From: Hyphodiscus hymeniophilus
Taxonomy: Eukaryota > Ascomycota > Leotiomycetes > Helotiales > Hyphodiscaceae
DNA: 64,000 bases
Direction: 5' to 3'
NCBI GenBank assembly: GCA_016508695.1
Contig: VNKQ01000002.1
Coordinates: 2,356,001 to 2,420,000, forward strand
Shown: piece by piece, positions 23,328 through 35,579 of the stretch
How the letters are laid out: every line of letters starts with the position of its first letter
Numbering within the stretch: position 1 is the first letter of the stretch
Position numbers and translations under genes: made by a program
Notes under the pieces: generated by a model
The model's database searches: none
What the model saw: the letters and a program-made list of their open reading frames with translations, nothing else
What the model was told of the DNA's origin: nothing

Positions 23328-23938
23328 TCAGTTTTTCTTCATCTCTCCCATCCAAACCCGCATCGCCTTGCCACTATCATGTGCAGCTCTGAACAAAGCC
23401 CGCTCGCTCTCATCCAGCCCTCTCAAGAACTCGACCGCATCTCCACTACCAACACCACCCCCAGCACCCTTTCCGCCGCCCGAACTGGTGCTAGCATGGT
23501 CACTGATCTCCTCTGCTCTCTTCCTCCACGTCGCCATCAACACATCACAGACTTCTTCTTCCTCAAATAGTTCTAGCAAGCGCATCCCCAGCGAGTAGAA
23601 ATTCTGAGCCTGTGCTCGCAGATCAACGCTCTTGGGATCCGCTTTGAGGGCATTCATGACGCGTGGCGATAGAGAGGGTGGAAGGTCGAGTGTGACGAGG
23701 TTCTTGGTGGAGGAGGGAGAGGACACGGCGAGCATTTCGCTGAGCCAGAGAGGTAGATCGACCCGCGTACCTGTCTTGAGAGTGTGTCCTGCATTGTTGT
23801 CGAGGTAGCCCAGGGCGGGGACATCGAGCTCGAATGTGCAAGGTACTTTCTGGGGTCTGTTAGAGAGACATAGAATAATGAGGGAGGATTGCTTGCTTGC
23901 GCATCTGTGAGGATGGCGTCGATATCATAGTATGACAT
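23328..23938 (-). CDS. PSF3: GINS complex subunit Psf3
   Basis: Two exons (23938-23897 and 23849-23328) encode 187 residues, the usual size for fungal Psf3. It opens MSYYDIDAILTDAQ|KVPCTFELDVPALGYLD, the conserved N-terminal B-domain, with TRVDLPLWLSEML soon after. The helical A-domain follows (VMNALKADPKSVDLRAQAQNF). A Gly/Ser insert (STSSGGGKGAGGG) precedes the conserved closing region (FLRGLDESERALFRAAHDSG). The intron has a GC donor (CAA|GCAAGC) and CAG acceptor. GINS (Sld5-Psf1-Psf2-Psf3) activates the Mcm2-7 helicase at replication forks. The gene is divergent from the Mn-SOD gene with 281 bp between the two start codons, a possible shared promoter. Confidence 0.93.
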
Positions 23939-24219
23939 CTTGAACCGAGCTCGCCCAATTCGAAAACCACCCCGCCGTCATTCACTCGAATGCTCAGAAT
24001 CATCAAGTGTGTTTGTTGCAACGCGCTGTCCGGAGCAAAGCCGAAGATCCCTGCTCCTTTTGGAGGCGTGACGTTTGGCGAACGAGGATAACCGGCTCGA
24101 GCTTTCATCATAAACTCACCCACCAGCAGCACCCCTTTCCTCGTTTCTGGCTTCGTCACTTCTTAACTACATAATCCAAGCACAATTGAAGCTGTATTGA
24201 CAATCACAAATCAAAAATC

Positions 24220-25057
24220 ATGTCTGCAACACTTCTTCGGACCTCGACAGCAGCTCGTTCTGCTCTCAGAGCTGGAGCTTCAAAGAGAGCTGCAACCATA
24301 GCGAGCACAAGTTTCATCCGAGGCAAAGCTACACTTCCTGATCTTCCTTGTAAGGCCCTCATTTCCGGGCTATTCTTTGATTTCTCGAGGGGACTTCCCA
24401 AGGACTCTTGATCTGACACTTCCACGATAGACGATTACGGCGCGCTCGAACCGTCCATTTCTGGCAAGATTATGGAACTGCACCACAAGAACCATCACCA
24501 AACATATGTCAACAGCTTCAACGCAGCCACCGAACAACTGGCTACTGCGGAACATAAAGAAGATATCCAAGCCCAAATCGCATTGCAGCCCTTGATTAAT
24601 TTCCATGGAGGTGGGCATGTCAATCACACATTATTCTGGGAGAACCTGGCACCAAGCAAGAATGGAGGTGGTGGAGAGCCTGTTGGCAAGGTCAAGGTAT
24701 GTCTACCTTGTATAACCATATTAAAATTGACAGAGTTTCCGCTAATTCTCTGAATTGTAGACCGAAATCGAAGCATCCTACGGTGACTTCTCCTCATTCA
24801 AAACCAAGTTCAACGCAGCGCTGGCCGGCATACAAGGTAGTGGATGGGCCTGGTTGGTGAAAGATAACGAGACCGGACAAGTCCAAATTAGAACATATGC
24901 CAACCAAGATCCAGTGGTGGGTAAATACACACCGCTGTTGGGCATTGATGCTTGGGAGCATGCGTACTATTTGCAATATCAGAACAGAAAGGCGGAGTAC
25001 TTTGGTGCCATTTGGGATGTTATCAACTGGAAGGCTGTTGAGCAGAGACTCAAGTAG
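24220..25057 (+). CDS. SOD2: Mitochondrial manganese superoxide dismutase
   Basis: Three exons (24220-24349, 24431-24696, 24761-25057) encode 230 residues. The first ~35 are Arg/Ser/Ala-rich without acids (LLRTSTAARSALRAGASKRA), a mitochondrial targeting peptide. Mature Mn-SOD begins ATLPDLP|YDYGALEP. The four metal ligands are present: His in ELHHKNHHQTY, His in GGGHVNHTLFW, and Asp plus His in DAWEHAYYLQY. GSGWAWLVKD and DVINWKAVEQR are also conserved. It dismutates superoxide in the matrix. The fit to Mn- rather than Fe-type is from family context. Confidence 0.95.
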
Positions 25058-25914
25058 GGTGTTACGAGCAGTTGCATTGAGGATTAAATGTGTACGAAAG
25101 CGAAGAATTGAAGCAAATACTCAATTGTTTGTAATTATTGACTATGCTCAAGTGCACATGACAATTTCAGAGACTCAAATAACCTACGCGATATACCAAG
25201 ACGCTCAAAACTCATCGTTCAGATGATCTTACACATCATCAGAGCCATCGGCGAGGGAAAGCTTTGATTCACAGGTCTATCCATATCAGCGCAAGATTCC
25301 TGTCGACATAAACTCTTATTGTCACTACAAGCTCATACAACGCCGCCGCGGTGCCACTAAAACGTCAATTCATGCTTGTTCGGCGTGGGTGGTTCCTCAA
25401 ACCAATTCTCCTCTGCCCAAGTCGATAGCGTATATTTATTCCAGTGACTCTTCTTAGCACTGAAAACGCCTGCATTAAAGCTTTCGAGACGCTCTCCCCT
25501 TTAGGTTATCACGAAGGCTAACTATGAGCATAACATTGAAAGCCTGGATGCCGAATGAGCATGAAAAGTGTTTGACGTGATGATATTCCGCTGATGACAA
25601 TAGCCAACAGATGCTGATTCAAGATACAATAAGAGCGGATGAGGCCCTATTCCATATGCCCCGGCCTCTAACAACACCTCCCAAGATGGGCTCTGTGCAA
25701 CGCTGCATTCTAGTGTAGCCATGCCTCCCCGAAACGCCCAAAATGACCATGTGAACTCAATCGTAATATCCACTAACGCCAAACCCCAAGCAGCCCGTGG
25801 AATCTCATATCGTCATGTAATTGCTTATTGGAAAGCGGGTATCTCGTTTCATAGATCCAGAGCCAGCTGGGAACAGCCATTCAGGCGCGAATCAAATCAT
25901 GCTTCTCCTGACCT
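25058..25914. other. Intergenic between convergent genes
   Basis: 3' flanks of SOD2 and the following small gene. No coding or RNA feature recognised. Confidence 0.5.
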
Positions 25915-26208
25915 CTACTTCCGACTTTGTTTACTTCTTCCTCTCTAATCTTGAGTCAGTCCCTATCTCAGCTGATAATGAATGACTTCACTCACAGGTG
26001 CCTCCAACACGTGCTCGGCCTTCCACTTGTTCTCCTCGTACAACATGTTCAACGGCTTTCCATCGAACGTCAGATCCGAATCGTCGATGTTGTATGCGTA
26101 TCTCCAGTCCTGTGTGTTCAGCTCCATCTCTTTCTCGGCTTGGTGGCGCGCATAGACGTCGGTGATGAGGATGTAGTCCTTGTGTTGGGCGCTTGATTGG
26201 GAAGGCAT
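25915..26208 (-). CDS. Small conserved-looking protein, 80 residues
   Basis: Two exons (26208-25996, 25944-25915) with a 51-nt intron. The second exon codes only nine residues (RGRSKQSRK). The product is acidic and aromatic in the middle (MELNTQDWRYAYNIDDSDLTFDG, KPLNMLYEENKW) and ends in a basic tail. No signal peptide or membrane segment is visible. The strongly biased composition and clean splice signals argue for a real gene. The pattern (DVYARHQAEKEM ... TQDWRY) looks like a short protein common in filamentous ascomycetes, but I know no function for it. Without the splice the frame would extend ten residues (VSEVIHYQLR) to a stop. Confidence 0.65.
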
Positions 26209-27493
26209 GGTCACAAGGCTGAGAGATCACGAGTTCGAGAATTGACTAGGGTGGTGTTTGAATCTTTGATGTTGATATCTATTTGACGCTTGATGGATAT
26301 GAGCATATATGAGCATAAAGTCAAAGTCCAAGAGTTTTAGAACCTTTCTGGGATCTAGTGCGGATATCCTCTCTTAATGTACCGATCACTCGGTGAACGT
26401 CGAACTGACTGTAAAGGGCGCTTCCGGGATATCTCGCGAGGCGCGGCTGGGCGGAATATTTATACAGTTTGTCAAACGCCCACTCGCAGCGCAACATCCC
26501 ACGTCAGGATGACTGGATCAAATGATGCGTGGTCATGCAGACGGTACGGAAAATGGGACCCAACCTTTTCCCAAGGGTGGGTGATCGCTACATCCTGAAG
26601 AGGAAGTCAATACTTCGTAATGATCTGGAATCTAGATCCGTGATTGCGTATTCATTTAGGGCTGAACTGTCCCGGCACCGGTCTGGGCGCAGCAGAGCAG
26701 ACCCCGAAATGGGAGTGGGAGCACTAAGGAGCGTGAAGGAGCTGATCTAATATTCTCCTCCCATGCACCAGATGATTCCTTCGGATGTTGCGCACAGGCT
26801 TGTACTGTAAGTTGCCAGAAGTTTACGAATTCAGGCTCATCCATCGTGTCCCCAAACGAAACCCCCAAAAACGTCCGACAACGGGACGAATGGTTGTCGG
26901 GACGAATGGGCGAGGATGGTGAAAGAATAAGCCATTTCCCCCACCGAATTCCGAGATCTTCCTTTGGCGAGGCATCCCATCTGAGTTGCCGCAACTGTAA
27001 GATACCGAACGGTCGATGATCTAGAGAACGGAATCAACGCCGAACTGGCCCGATGCATGACTCAGGAATTTGAAAGGCAACCCACCACCCACCAGACCGG
27101 GCTCACCGACTTCTGCACGTCAGTCAAATGATCGATTAGTACGCACGAACGAGACTCGAATTTACCTGCTGAAGCGTCGCCGAGGCGCGTTGGATGACTC
27201 GAGCTGACATCGCCCTGCTCGTGGGATCAATTGGACAGCCTTGACCTCTGGAGGTGGTGTGGCAGCCAGCCAGCCTCGTTTTGTTTTGGGAGGGCCAGCT
27301 CGGAATCTGCGGGGTACATACAGCGGGGTGGGTCGCCTCTGTGTTACTGTACTGTACTGTACCATGCTGAGATGTGTGGATAAGTTGGCGCTACTTCAAT
27401 CGAATGAATGAGTTAATGGACGCAACAGAGGCTCGGATATCTAAAAGAGCTTGAGGTTTGGCCTTGATTTTTGGCTCTATTTGATATAGTCTT
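26209..27493. other. Intergenic
   Basis: Promoter side of the 80-residue gene and 3' flank of the thioesterase gene. A (GTACT)n-like stretch lies at about 27345-27360. No gene supported. Confidence 0.45.
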
Positions 27494-28568
27494 TTACAGT
27501 TTGTATATCTTCTTGAGTTCTTCCGGTGTTTTCCTTGTAAGTATCAGGGACACATGTCTACTCATACAAACCAAGTCCCCCATCTCATCCACAATCGTGA
27601 CCTCCGTATCAAACCTGCCATTCCTGATCTCGTGCGTCCTCATTCTCATGAACAGCCATTTGGCATCTCGGGGATCTTTCTTGATCTCCGTCACCATGGA
27701 CAGAGTAGGGTAGACAATACCCAGCTTGTAATCAATGTTATCGGGAGCGTAATTATTGGGCGCACCCCCAAACTTGAATGGAGAACTATCAGCGCCCGAT
27801 TTTTGGAGAGGGAGGATGTCTATTTACCGCGTCCGAAAGCCATCCGAGACTGAGCACATCCCAATTTGTACCATCGGCAAATTTCAGCCAGAGCTCTCTA
27901 AAGCTTCTTCCGCGGTGGTCACTGCCAGTCCGGTCTATACCGCCCGGAAGCACCTTGATGTCCGCCTTCAGAGATGTAGGTGCAGCAGCCTTGATGAATG
28001 GGTCCTCGATAAAGTCCACACAGTCCTTTTCCCGATCTGGAATCTCGCTTTTTGGGATAGTAGGCACAGTTGGGAGACTCAGACCGCTCTCCGTCGCGAG
28101 ATTGCTTTGAGTGACGATTGCTATAACGCCCGTAATGTAATCAGTTGCCTGAGAATGTGACTTCGAGTTCTGTGACACGGAATGCGATACCGATTGAGAG
28201 AGTTCAATCTGGATGACGGAGACACGTGACCCGATATTCACTGGTTTGACCGAGAGCCGGACGGGTCCTGGCCAGACTTGCTTGAGGAACTGGACGTGTG
28301 CTGATATTGGATCTGGTTGATTCCGGGCCGGGTGGTGGGTTAGGAAGTATGCTCGAGCGGTTGAGAAGATGAGGGCTTGTAGGTAGCCTCCGTGTGCGGC
28401 TCTGAACAATGTCAGATTTGACTGAGAAAGTCCAAAGAAGACTCACGGAGTTCCACACCAGTCTCTTGGTATGTCTGCTGTGAATTGAGACTTGCTATTT
28501 GTTACTGGCTCGACTTGGACAGCTTCCAGGAATGGTGTATCCCGTGGTTTCACGGATGGGATGGCCAT
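27494..28568 (-). CDS. Hotdog-fold acyl-CoA thioesterase-like protein
   Basis: Three exons (28568-28447, 28401-27828, 27772-27494) encode 324 residues. The sequence fits the fungal thioesterase-like superfamily with two hotdog units. The N-terminal unit has AAHGGYLQALIFSTARAYF at the first splice, where the GGY turn precedes the central helix. The linker FIEDPFIKAAAPTSLKADI leads to the C-terminal unit (FADGTNWDVLSLGWLSDA|FGGAPNNY), then MVTEIKKDPRD and the final strand RHVSLILTRKT. No peroxisomal SKL is present at the C-terminus (it ends KIYKL), so a cytosolic location is likely. It probably hydrolyses acyl-CoA or a polyketide/fatty thioester; the substrate is unknown. Confidence 0.85.
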
Positions 28569-30459
28569 TTTGGAGATAAGCTTGGCGATGACCTCTATTT
28601 GATCACGTCGACGATGTTTCTGGATGGACACAACGTTGTGTCTCAAGTCAAGAGGATGTATGACTTTCAGTTTGAAATATGATAGGTCAATATTGAGGTT
28701 CTGTATTACTGTACGTACGAGCATAGGCCTAGAGCAATCTGAGGTAAATCATACGCCCTTCTTGGCCCGAGATAGCCTCTGTTGGAAAGTTGTATATTCG
28801 GCATTATTCGCAACACGATAAGCTTACACTGTGGCCGGACTTTAGTGACATACAAGGTGTACGATTTGCAATACCTCCATTTCGAGAATGAGCAAGACTT
28901 TCATGATCAATACACCTATTTTGTAGATTCAAAGAAATTGATGTTTACATCACGTGACCAGAGCGTGACCATGGCTAGCTTGGATCAGAACTGCATCCTT
29001 TTGAGTATCTTAATATTAGCCGCGCGAAGGTGGAAAATAATACTACCTGTTGCGGTTGCTAAAAGATAGTTCTTTATGTAATAACAATTTCGATCACTTG
29101 CAAACGGTAGGTCCGGCAGGGTCTAAAAATTCTACTCTGTAGTACCCCCGATCGATGGGGCCCCGTCAGCCGTACGAGCACATCGTATGGCTTACTTATC
29201 CAATCTGATCGGTCCCATCTGGTGGTCGTACTAATATCGGTTAGCTGTCGAGATTCAAACCCTTAATGGTGCATCGGTGAGTCGTCTTAACTTCTTGCGG
29301 CGTCTAAAAGCTTACCTTAGTCTAGTGTGAACTATCTATAGCCTCGTCAACACGAGAAACCGGGTCAACCGACTCCAACGTCCGCCCAACTAGGTAGTGT
29401 TATTTCCCTGCCGCTAAAAACAAGAAAAAGGAGAAAAGTGACCAGGTAAGCCTTTAACTCTATCTCCACATGTATCCACTTCTATGTGAGAACCTTACAC
29501 ACCACTCATGCTCTTTTCGAGACGGGTAACTTGTTATGATTTGACATCCAATAATACGACACGAAATGGTGTCTGTCGTGGTCACCAAGAGCTGAGAAAG
29601 TCAGACTGTGTCTGTGTCTGTGTCTGTGTCAACGTGAGATTCGGGTACTTGTCCCGGTTGTTCTTGACGCTTCGTAGCCGCCTGGCTGAACAGTGTGGGT
29701 GCGGGTGCAAAGCTTGCAGAGGTAGGGTTTGTCTCACCATGTGGTTCTGCCTCCGTATCCTCGCTGGGAACAGCCAAAGCGGTGACAAATAAAAGTACTG
29801 TACTGTAACAGTGGGCCAGCGCCCCTAAACCACCTCCACCATACACGAGTCGTGAATCGTGATGATGTACTGTAAGGTACACTACACTACAGTACAGGAA
29901 ACTAGAAACTCCGATCCTAATCACCACCAACGGCACTGCGGCAGTTCTGGCTCACACCTGGTGTGCAGTGGTGAATGAATCGAAGGCTCGAAGCGTACGT
30001 TTCCTTGTGCCTTGGATATGAACATCTCTAAACTCCCACCTCCCGACTCCCAACTCCCAACTCCCAAGCCCCTGTCGTAACCGGCCCTTTTGGCCAGTAC
30101 TGTAGCAGAGTGTCCCCTTATCTCGCTTTTCTGGAACGTCAACGTTTGAGGCACGGCAAACCTGCCAACTGGTCGAACTGGGCAACACGAGGCTCAATTT
30201 CAATAGTCTCCCAAAAAGGAGACCGGTTCCGCCGCCCCTGAGTGGCGTTACGAGGTGATGGGCACAACCTTGGCACATTAGGACTAGCCACCACCGGATG
30301 GGACTAGTCGATGGTAGTCTCCAAATTGCGGAAAGAAACATCAAAATCAACCTCATCCGCCCACACTTGAACTCACTCTCATCAGTCACCACTTTCCAAC
30401 CAAAAAACCGGTCAACTCAATTCAGTCTCTCACTCTCAGTCACTCGTTCAACTGAAGTC
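28569..30459. other. Intergenic, no supported gene
   Basis: The 1.9 kb between divergent genes holds a (TGTGTC)4 microsatellite near 29608-29632, a polypyrimidine-rich leader near 30040, and AT-rich sequence around 28800-29080. No exon structure or tRNA could be supported. Confidence 0.45.
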
Positions 30460-31790
30460 ATGTTTTTCTCAACCGCCACTATTCTCCTGCCCGTTTTCCT
30501 TCCTGTTTCTTTCGCCGCCGTCACCAGCGTCGCCAAGCGTCAAAACTCCTGCTCCGATGTGCATCTCTTCCTGGCACGTGGCAACGGCGAGGCCTACCCA
30601 GGTCGTGTAGGAGATATCGCCAACACTGTCTGCGATGGTCTCCCCAGCTGTGACGCCGAGAACATTCAGTTCGTGAGCACAGAGTCATACTGTGACCAAG
30701 CCTCGGACGGAGTCTCCGACGGTATCTCGCAAATTACTTCATACGCCAGTCGCTGCCCGGACTCGAAGCTTGTCCTTGCTGGCTACTCGCTTGGTGCGCA
30801 GATCGTGGGTGATATTCTGGGTGGAGGAGGTGGCAGTTATTACAACTGTGTCGAGCGTACCACTCCAGGAATGAGCCGGGCTTCAAGCCCTGGAAAGAAC
30901 AGTGAGATTGCCCTCGCCCTCGCTGGAAGATGTCGAGTAATATGGCTAACAACGACCTAGTCGCTGCCGTCCTTCTCTTTGGCGACCCCGAGCACGTCGC
31001 AGGCGCGTCATACAATGTTGGAACCGGCTCCGGTGATAACGGGCAGTACCCTCGTTCAGGCGCCAACCTCGCGAGCCTGGACCAATACTCTAACATCATG
31101 CAAAACTACTGCTACGATACCGACCCTATCTGCGCCTTGGGTGATGATGGAGAGTCGCACACCACTTATATGACAGTCTATGGCGAACAAGCGGGTCAAT
31201 ATGTTCAAAAGCTTCTTGGCTTCGGAGGATCTTCGAGCTCCAGTTCCTCTGCTGCTCCCTCGTCCACATCGTCCTCCACAGCGTCGTCGACATCTTCGAA
31301 CACAGCTGCCACAGGGGATTCGTCCACATTTTCCATCCCATCGTTCTCCTCGTCTACAGGGTCATCCGACTCGTCTGCGGCTGCGTCGACATCCTCGAGT
31401 GGTTCTGCTGCTGCATCTTCAAGCGGTGCTGCCTCATCCACTTCCGTGACCGCTGCTGCTTCCTCGACCGTGCAAACCAGCACAACCGCGACCTCCCCCC
31501 GACCAAGCACTGTTTCACCGGTTCCTTTCAGCTTCTCGAACACTGCTACTGTTGCTACAACATCGACCTTTTCCCTCACGGCCGTACCAACACTATCGTC
31601 GATGTCGGCGGTGTCGTCAGCAGTGTCTGCCAACAGCACTTCGGTATTCACACCACCCTCAAATGGAACTGTCTCCACAGCCTCCTCTGCTGTCGCTACG
31701 ACTCTGTCCCAGGCCGGTGCTTATTCGAACAGCGCTCAACTCACTCTGAACTTGGTCACTCTGGTTGTCATAAAAGTCCTGGTATTTTAA
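30460..31790 (+). CDS. Secreted cutinase/acetylxylan-esterase-like hydrolase with Ser/Thr-rich tail
   Basis: Two exons (30460-30901, 30961-31790) with a 59-nt intron encode 423 residues. A signal peptide is followed by a possible Kex2 site (AKR|QNSCSD). The alpha/beta-hydrolase (cutinase family, CE5-like) has FLARGNGEAYPGR, the nucleophile Ser in AGYSLGAQI, PGKN|IAAVLLFGDPEHV across the splice, and Asp/His in YCYDTDPICALGDDGESHTTYM. Six or more cysteines are positioned for disulfides. The last ~200 residues are almost only Ser/Thr/Ala/Pro, followed by a hydrophobic C-terminus (LNLVTLVVIKVLVF), suggesting a GPI-like anchor. It probably deacetylates plant or wall polysaccharides or cleaves polyesters at the cell surface. 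Confidence 0.9.
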
Positions 31791-32835
31791 TGTAATAAGT
31801 GTTTATCGGGTACCTGTACATTTTTACATAGTATGAGGAAGATCGCTTGTGCATTTACTGTCTGTAACGAACCTTGGAACCTGGTGATGGGCCAGCGGCA
31901 ACTTGGTGGTGTTGGATAAGGCGGGGAACGCTGTCACTGATGAAGTTAGATATAATTGTTGTAATTACTAAGTACGTACAAAGATACTTATTTGCGTCAA
32001 GCAATACGCTTCTATCTATGTGGAAGTCGTGGACTCACATGAACCCTTTGTGACATGAATCACTTGGACCTTACAACTCACTGGATCGTACGATATGCAT
32101 GATTCACAAACGCGTAACATGCTTTCATTCTAGCAGGAGTGATCGGGTACACTGACTGCCCTATCTCAACACGAACGAGCCTACGTTCCTGGCATATCAC
32201 GATCCTCTAGGACACTACTGTCCCCATTAAGCCTTGAGCGCCTCATTCCCGATCCCCAGTTTCCCCCTCGTTGCGGGACTCCCACGGACATACTCCCAGG
32301 ATGTGTGCTCCCCTCGTGCTTGTCTGATTATTGTGAGCTCGTATTACCCAGCTTAGCCTGAAATTCGCGCCTATCAGACTGCATCAGTTGGGGAAGGTGG
32401 ATGATTTAAATCGCGCAGGGTACTAATCTCGTGTTGTTTTCCTGCACAAAGCCTCGAAGTGGCTAGATCACGGAAATGCCCCTATTCAAGCCAGTCACAT
32501 CACAGTCCACGCCCCTGAAAAACTCTTTTAGCGGGTGGCGTAGCACTCTCGCTCGACTCCCTCTTACTGTATGATCATATTCCACATCCAGCTTAACTCC
32601 CAGGCCTGATGAGAACGTTGCTTCAGGGATCTACCCCTATTATTATCTTCAGCCAATTCCTTCCACGGACTCGCAAGTGCGCAAGTATACTTTCTGTCAC
32701 CCCGCAGTTCGCTCTTTCCTGCTGTTGATACACTTCCTTCCGTCACTCTTGGCTATGTGAACCGTCGATACCAAGGCCAAGTCGTCCCTTCTTGCTTAAT
32801 CCCCCGGCGAACATACTCTCGTTACACTGTTTATT
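31791..32835. other. Intergenic
   Basis: No feature recognised beyond the presumed promoter of the gene at 32836. Confidence 0.45.
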
Positions 32836-34203
32836 ATGAAGATTCCATACATGCGTTTCCGCAGCTCCTCGCCCAACCTGGGCTCAGCAATGTTTGAAGC
32901 TGGTCTTCATTCGAAGTGGGCAACTATGATTCGGCAACCGCGCTTTATATCGCTGGCTGTGGGCATCCTATCCACCGTCTTCATCTGGGTCATTCTACCG
33001 CACTTCAGACAATCGATATATCAGCAGAGCGGCGCCTACATACCCTACTTCAAATCTCATTACCACGACAAACTCATTGCGAATGGCACCCTTGGCTTTG
33101 GGAAGATCTACGCCATAGGCCTTTCGGATCGATCCGACAGACGTGATAGCATGGAGTTGGCAGCAGACCTCACAAACCTCCAGGTTACTTGGGTAGATGG
33201 CGTTACTCCAGCTGCCATGAATCAGAAGACCATCCCACCGGCCTACAAACTTCCCGCTGTCCTCCCGGGAGTGATAGGCTGCTGGCGCAGTCATATGAAT
33301 GTTATCCGGCAGATTGTGAGAGAAAAGATCTCTTCGGCCCTTATCTTCGAAGACGACGCCGACTGGGACATCCGTATCGTGGAGCAGATGCAGCAATTCG
33401 CTGTAGCCACGAAAGAGCTTCTCGCCACTGGCAGCCAGGAGAACAAGGACGGCCGAACGACAAAAAGTCCTTATGGCGAGGGCTGGGACATACTGTGGAT
33501 TGGGCATTGTGGGGGCTTTCACGGAAACTTGAGCTCAGTGCCACACTACATCATCGAGAACGATGAGACCGTCCCTCCAGCTATTGCTATGGACGGTATG
33601 CTCTTCGGTGTAACGCCCTATCGCAAATGGAACCAGAGCGGTCCTGATCCCACCTGCGCAGCGCACGAAGGGCGTGATCCTCCCGGCCAAGTCTGCGACT
33701 CTCCCAGACTAAAGCCCCAGGACCGCATTGTCCAGGAACGCGCAAAGCCCGTGTGCACCGCGTCCTACGCCATTTCCTACCAAGGCGCCCGAAAGTTACT
33801 CGCACGCGTCGGCGGCCTTTCGCTGACAGATGTGTTTGCTCCCGTCGATCAAGGGTTCGGCGATGTCTGCTCGGGATCAACGGACCTCCCTGGTGAGCGA
33901 ACGCGTTGTTTCACACCAAGCCCGCCTTACGTCAGGGGGTACAAGGCAAAGGGCATGGCGGTAGGAGACTCGGACATCAGAGTCACCGGTGCACATGGAG
34001 AGCAGAGGAAGGTCGGATGGAGCAAGGGAATCATGCAGAGCGCGAGATTGAACGCGAACAGCATCGTCTCGGGCGTGGAATTCCAGCCAGAGGACCAGTA
34101 TGTGAAGCAAGTACCGGGGGATCAGGCATCGTGGAGACTCAAGAACGCAAACGAGTACAGAAACTTCAGGGAGGATACCGTGGTGGATCACTGGATTTGG
34201 TGA
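32836..34203 (+). CDS. Glycosyltransferase family 25-like type II membrane protein
   Basis: A single exon encodes 455 residues. A short cytosolic N-terminus (MKIPYMRFRSSSPN) precedes a membrane anchor at about residues 36-53 (RFISLAVGILSTVFIWVIL). The GT25 (LPS glycosyltransferase-like) domain follows: KIYAIGLSDRSDRRDSME at its start, WVDGVTPAAMN, GVIGCWRSHMNVIRQIV, and the nucleotide-sugar/metal motif IFEDDADWDIRI. CTASYAISYQGARKLLA and FAPVDQGFGDVC correspond to the C-terminal acceptor region. A Golgi-located transferase is likely; donor and acceptor sugars cannot be inferred. Confidence 0.88.
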   Translation: MKIPYMRFRSSSPNLGSAMFEAGLHSKWATMIRQPRFISLAVGILSTVFIWVILPHFRQSIYQQSGAYIPYFKSHYHDKLIANGTLGFGKIYAIGLSDRSDRRDSMELAADLTNLQVTWVDGVTPAAMNQKTIPPAYKLPAVLPGVIGCWRSHMNVIRQIVREKISSALIFEDDADWDIRIVEQMQQFAVATKELLATGSQENKDGRTTKSPYGEGWDILWIGHCGGFHGNLSSVPHYIIENDETVPPAIAMDGMLFGVTPYRKWNQSGPDPTCAAHEGRDPPGQVCDSPRLKPQDRIVQERAKPVCTASYAISYQGARKLLARVGGLSLTDVFAPVDQGFGDVCSGSTDLPGERTRCFTPSPPYVRGYKAKGMAVGDSDIRVTGAHGEQRKVGWSKGIMQSARLNANSIVSGVEFQPEDQYVKQVPGDQASWRLKNANEYRNFREDTVVDHWIW

Positions 34204-35579
34204 TCGTTGTACATATTATAATTAATGAATCATTCGTTAGCGGAAATAGACATGTTCACAATGGGTACATGGGTCAAAGTCTCTACGTCCTTGGTACTTA
34301 CACCTGAGATTAGTCTTCTCCCTCCATCTTCTCAACGATGAGATACCTCGCCCCTTCTCTTCTCTTCTCTTTCAAACCAAATCTCGACTCTTGAACCCGT
34401 CATGGCGTTCCCATCAAGAACGGGCACGTCCCGCTATACAGGTAACAGATTCCGGCAGCCACCCAAATCCGTCTCCTTCGCGTCTGAGTCTCAAGTGACT
34501 ACCCCTTTTCAAGTGTCTACCTTACTCTTTTTCCATCCCAACTCCACCTTCAACCTTCCCGACGTGGTTTTTGGACGTGAGATACCCAAGCGCCAGCACG
34601 CTCGCCCGGGTGGGGAATCACTGTACTTTCTTATTTCTTCTCGTCGGCTCTTCTTGTTTGGGAGTTTCAAGCGCGCCAAGGGGCAAGGCTGGTTCTGAGC
34701 TTGTAATGACGCTGGGGAATTGGGCGGCTCGTTCCATTACACCTTTGACATGGGATTTTCCACATGATATATACATTCCTCTCAATTACTCGATACGATT
34801 CAGGCATCTCGGGTACGTGCCGTTGAGGCGTGGTGAGGCACAGCCGCGCAGGCTGCTGAAGGATGAACCACACCAATGAGATAGCACAGGTACAAGCTAT
34901 TCATAACCCAGCGTCAATCTCCCCGGAATCCAAATCCTGGTTGCCCAACCTCATCTCTATACAGCAACTCACGCCAAGAGTTTAAACACCAAGCCCATGC
35001 ATCTTGGCCTCAGCCGTGCGGTTGTTATTGCTGCGAGCTACGGGAACGATCAACGAGATCGACGAACACCAGTTCCTACGAAGGATCGCTCGAGGAAACC
35101 AAGTCTACCACTCTCATATTCAGACAAAGACACTAAGTACTGTGGTACAGCGTCTATTTTTAGGGTTTCAATCGTAGGGAAAATCGGGTCGTGAGATATG
35201 CGAGGTCATGCCCTCAGGTGAGCCTTGCGGCGTCCGCAAGACAGCCTTCGAGAAGAAGTATCCTTCGAGCGGCACGGTGTAGACTATTCCTCAATATGGA
35301 TAGATCTACAGAAGCTGGACGTTTTCAAGAGTATATCGGGATAGGACATAGCTAACGAGAGGCTACCTACTGCTCAATCCTTATGACGTTATTTGGTGCC
35401 CTCGGTGCTGCTATGCTATGCTAATTATGAACTGTACTTACCCTCACGGAGAAATATGTATAAAGCATCTTGACGTCCGCCTATTTGCGTTTCGGCATCG
35501 GATAATACCAGACTCACTCCCTTTTCAACACTGAGCAACATTACAACAGCCGGCCAGCGTCCCCAAAACATCAATCAAA
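34204..35579. other. Intergenic; possible unrecognised gene near 34402
   Basis: A CT-rich leader (CTTCTCTTCTCTTCTC) precedes an ATG at 34402 and a 98-codon frame beginning MAFPSRTGTSRYTGN. That is suggestive of a fungal gene start. No family similarity and no convincing splice continuation was found, so no gene is called. Confidence 0.35.

Noticed and set aside
27345..27365. Palindrome-like GTACT repeats as a regulatory element
   Set aside because: Simple repeat without conserved context; no basis for a functional call.
29225..29320. Possible minus-strand tRNA suggested by GGTTTGAATCT
   Set aside because: The flanking sequence does not pair into T-stem or acceptor stem.
34402..34698. 98-codon frame after a CT-rich leader
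   Set aside because: Suggestive start context, but no similarity and no consistent splice model; left uncalled.
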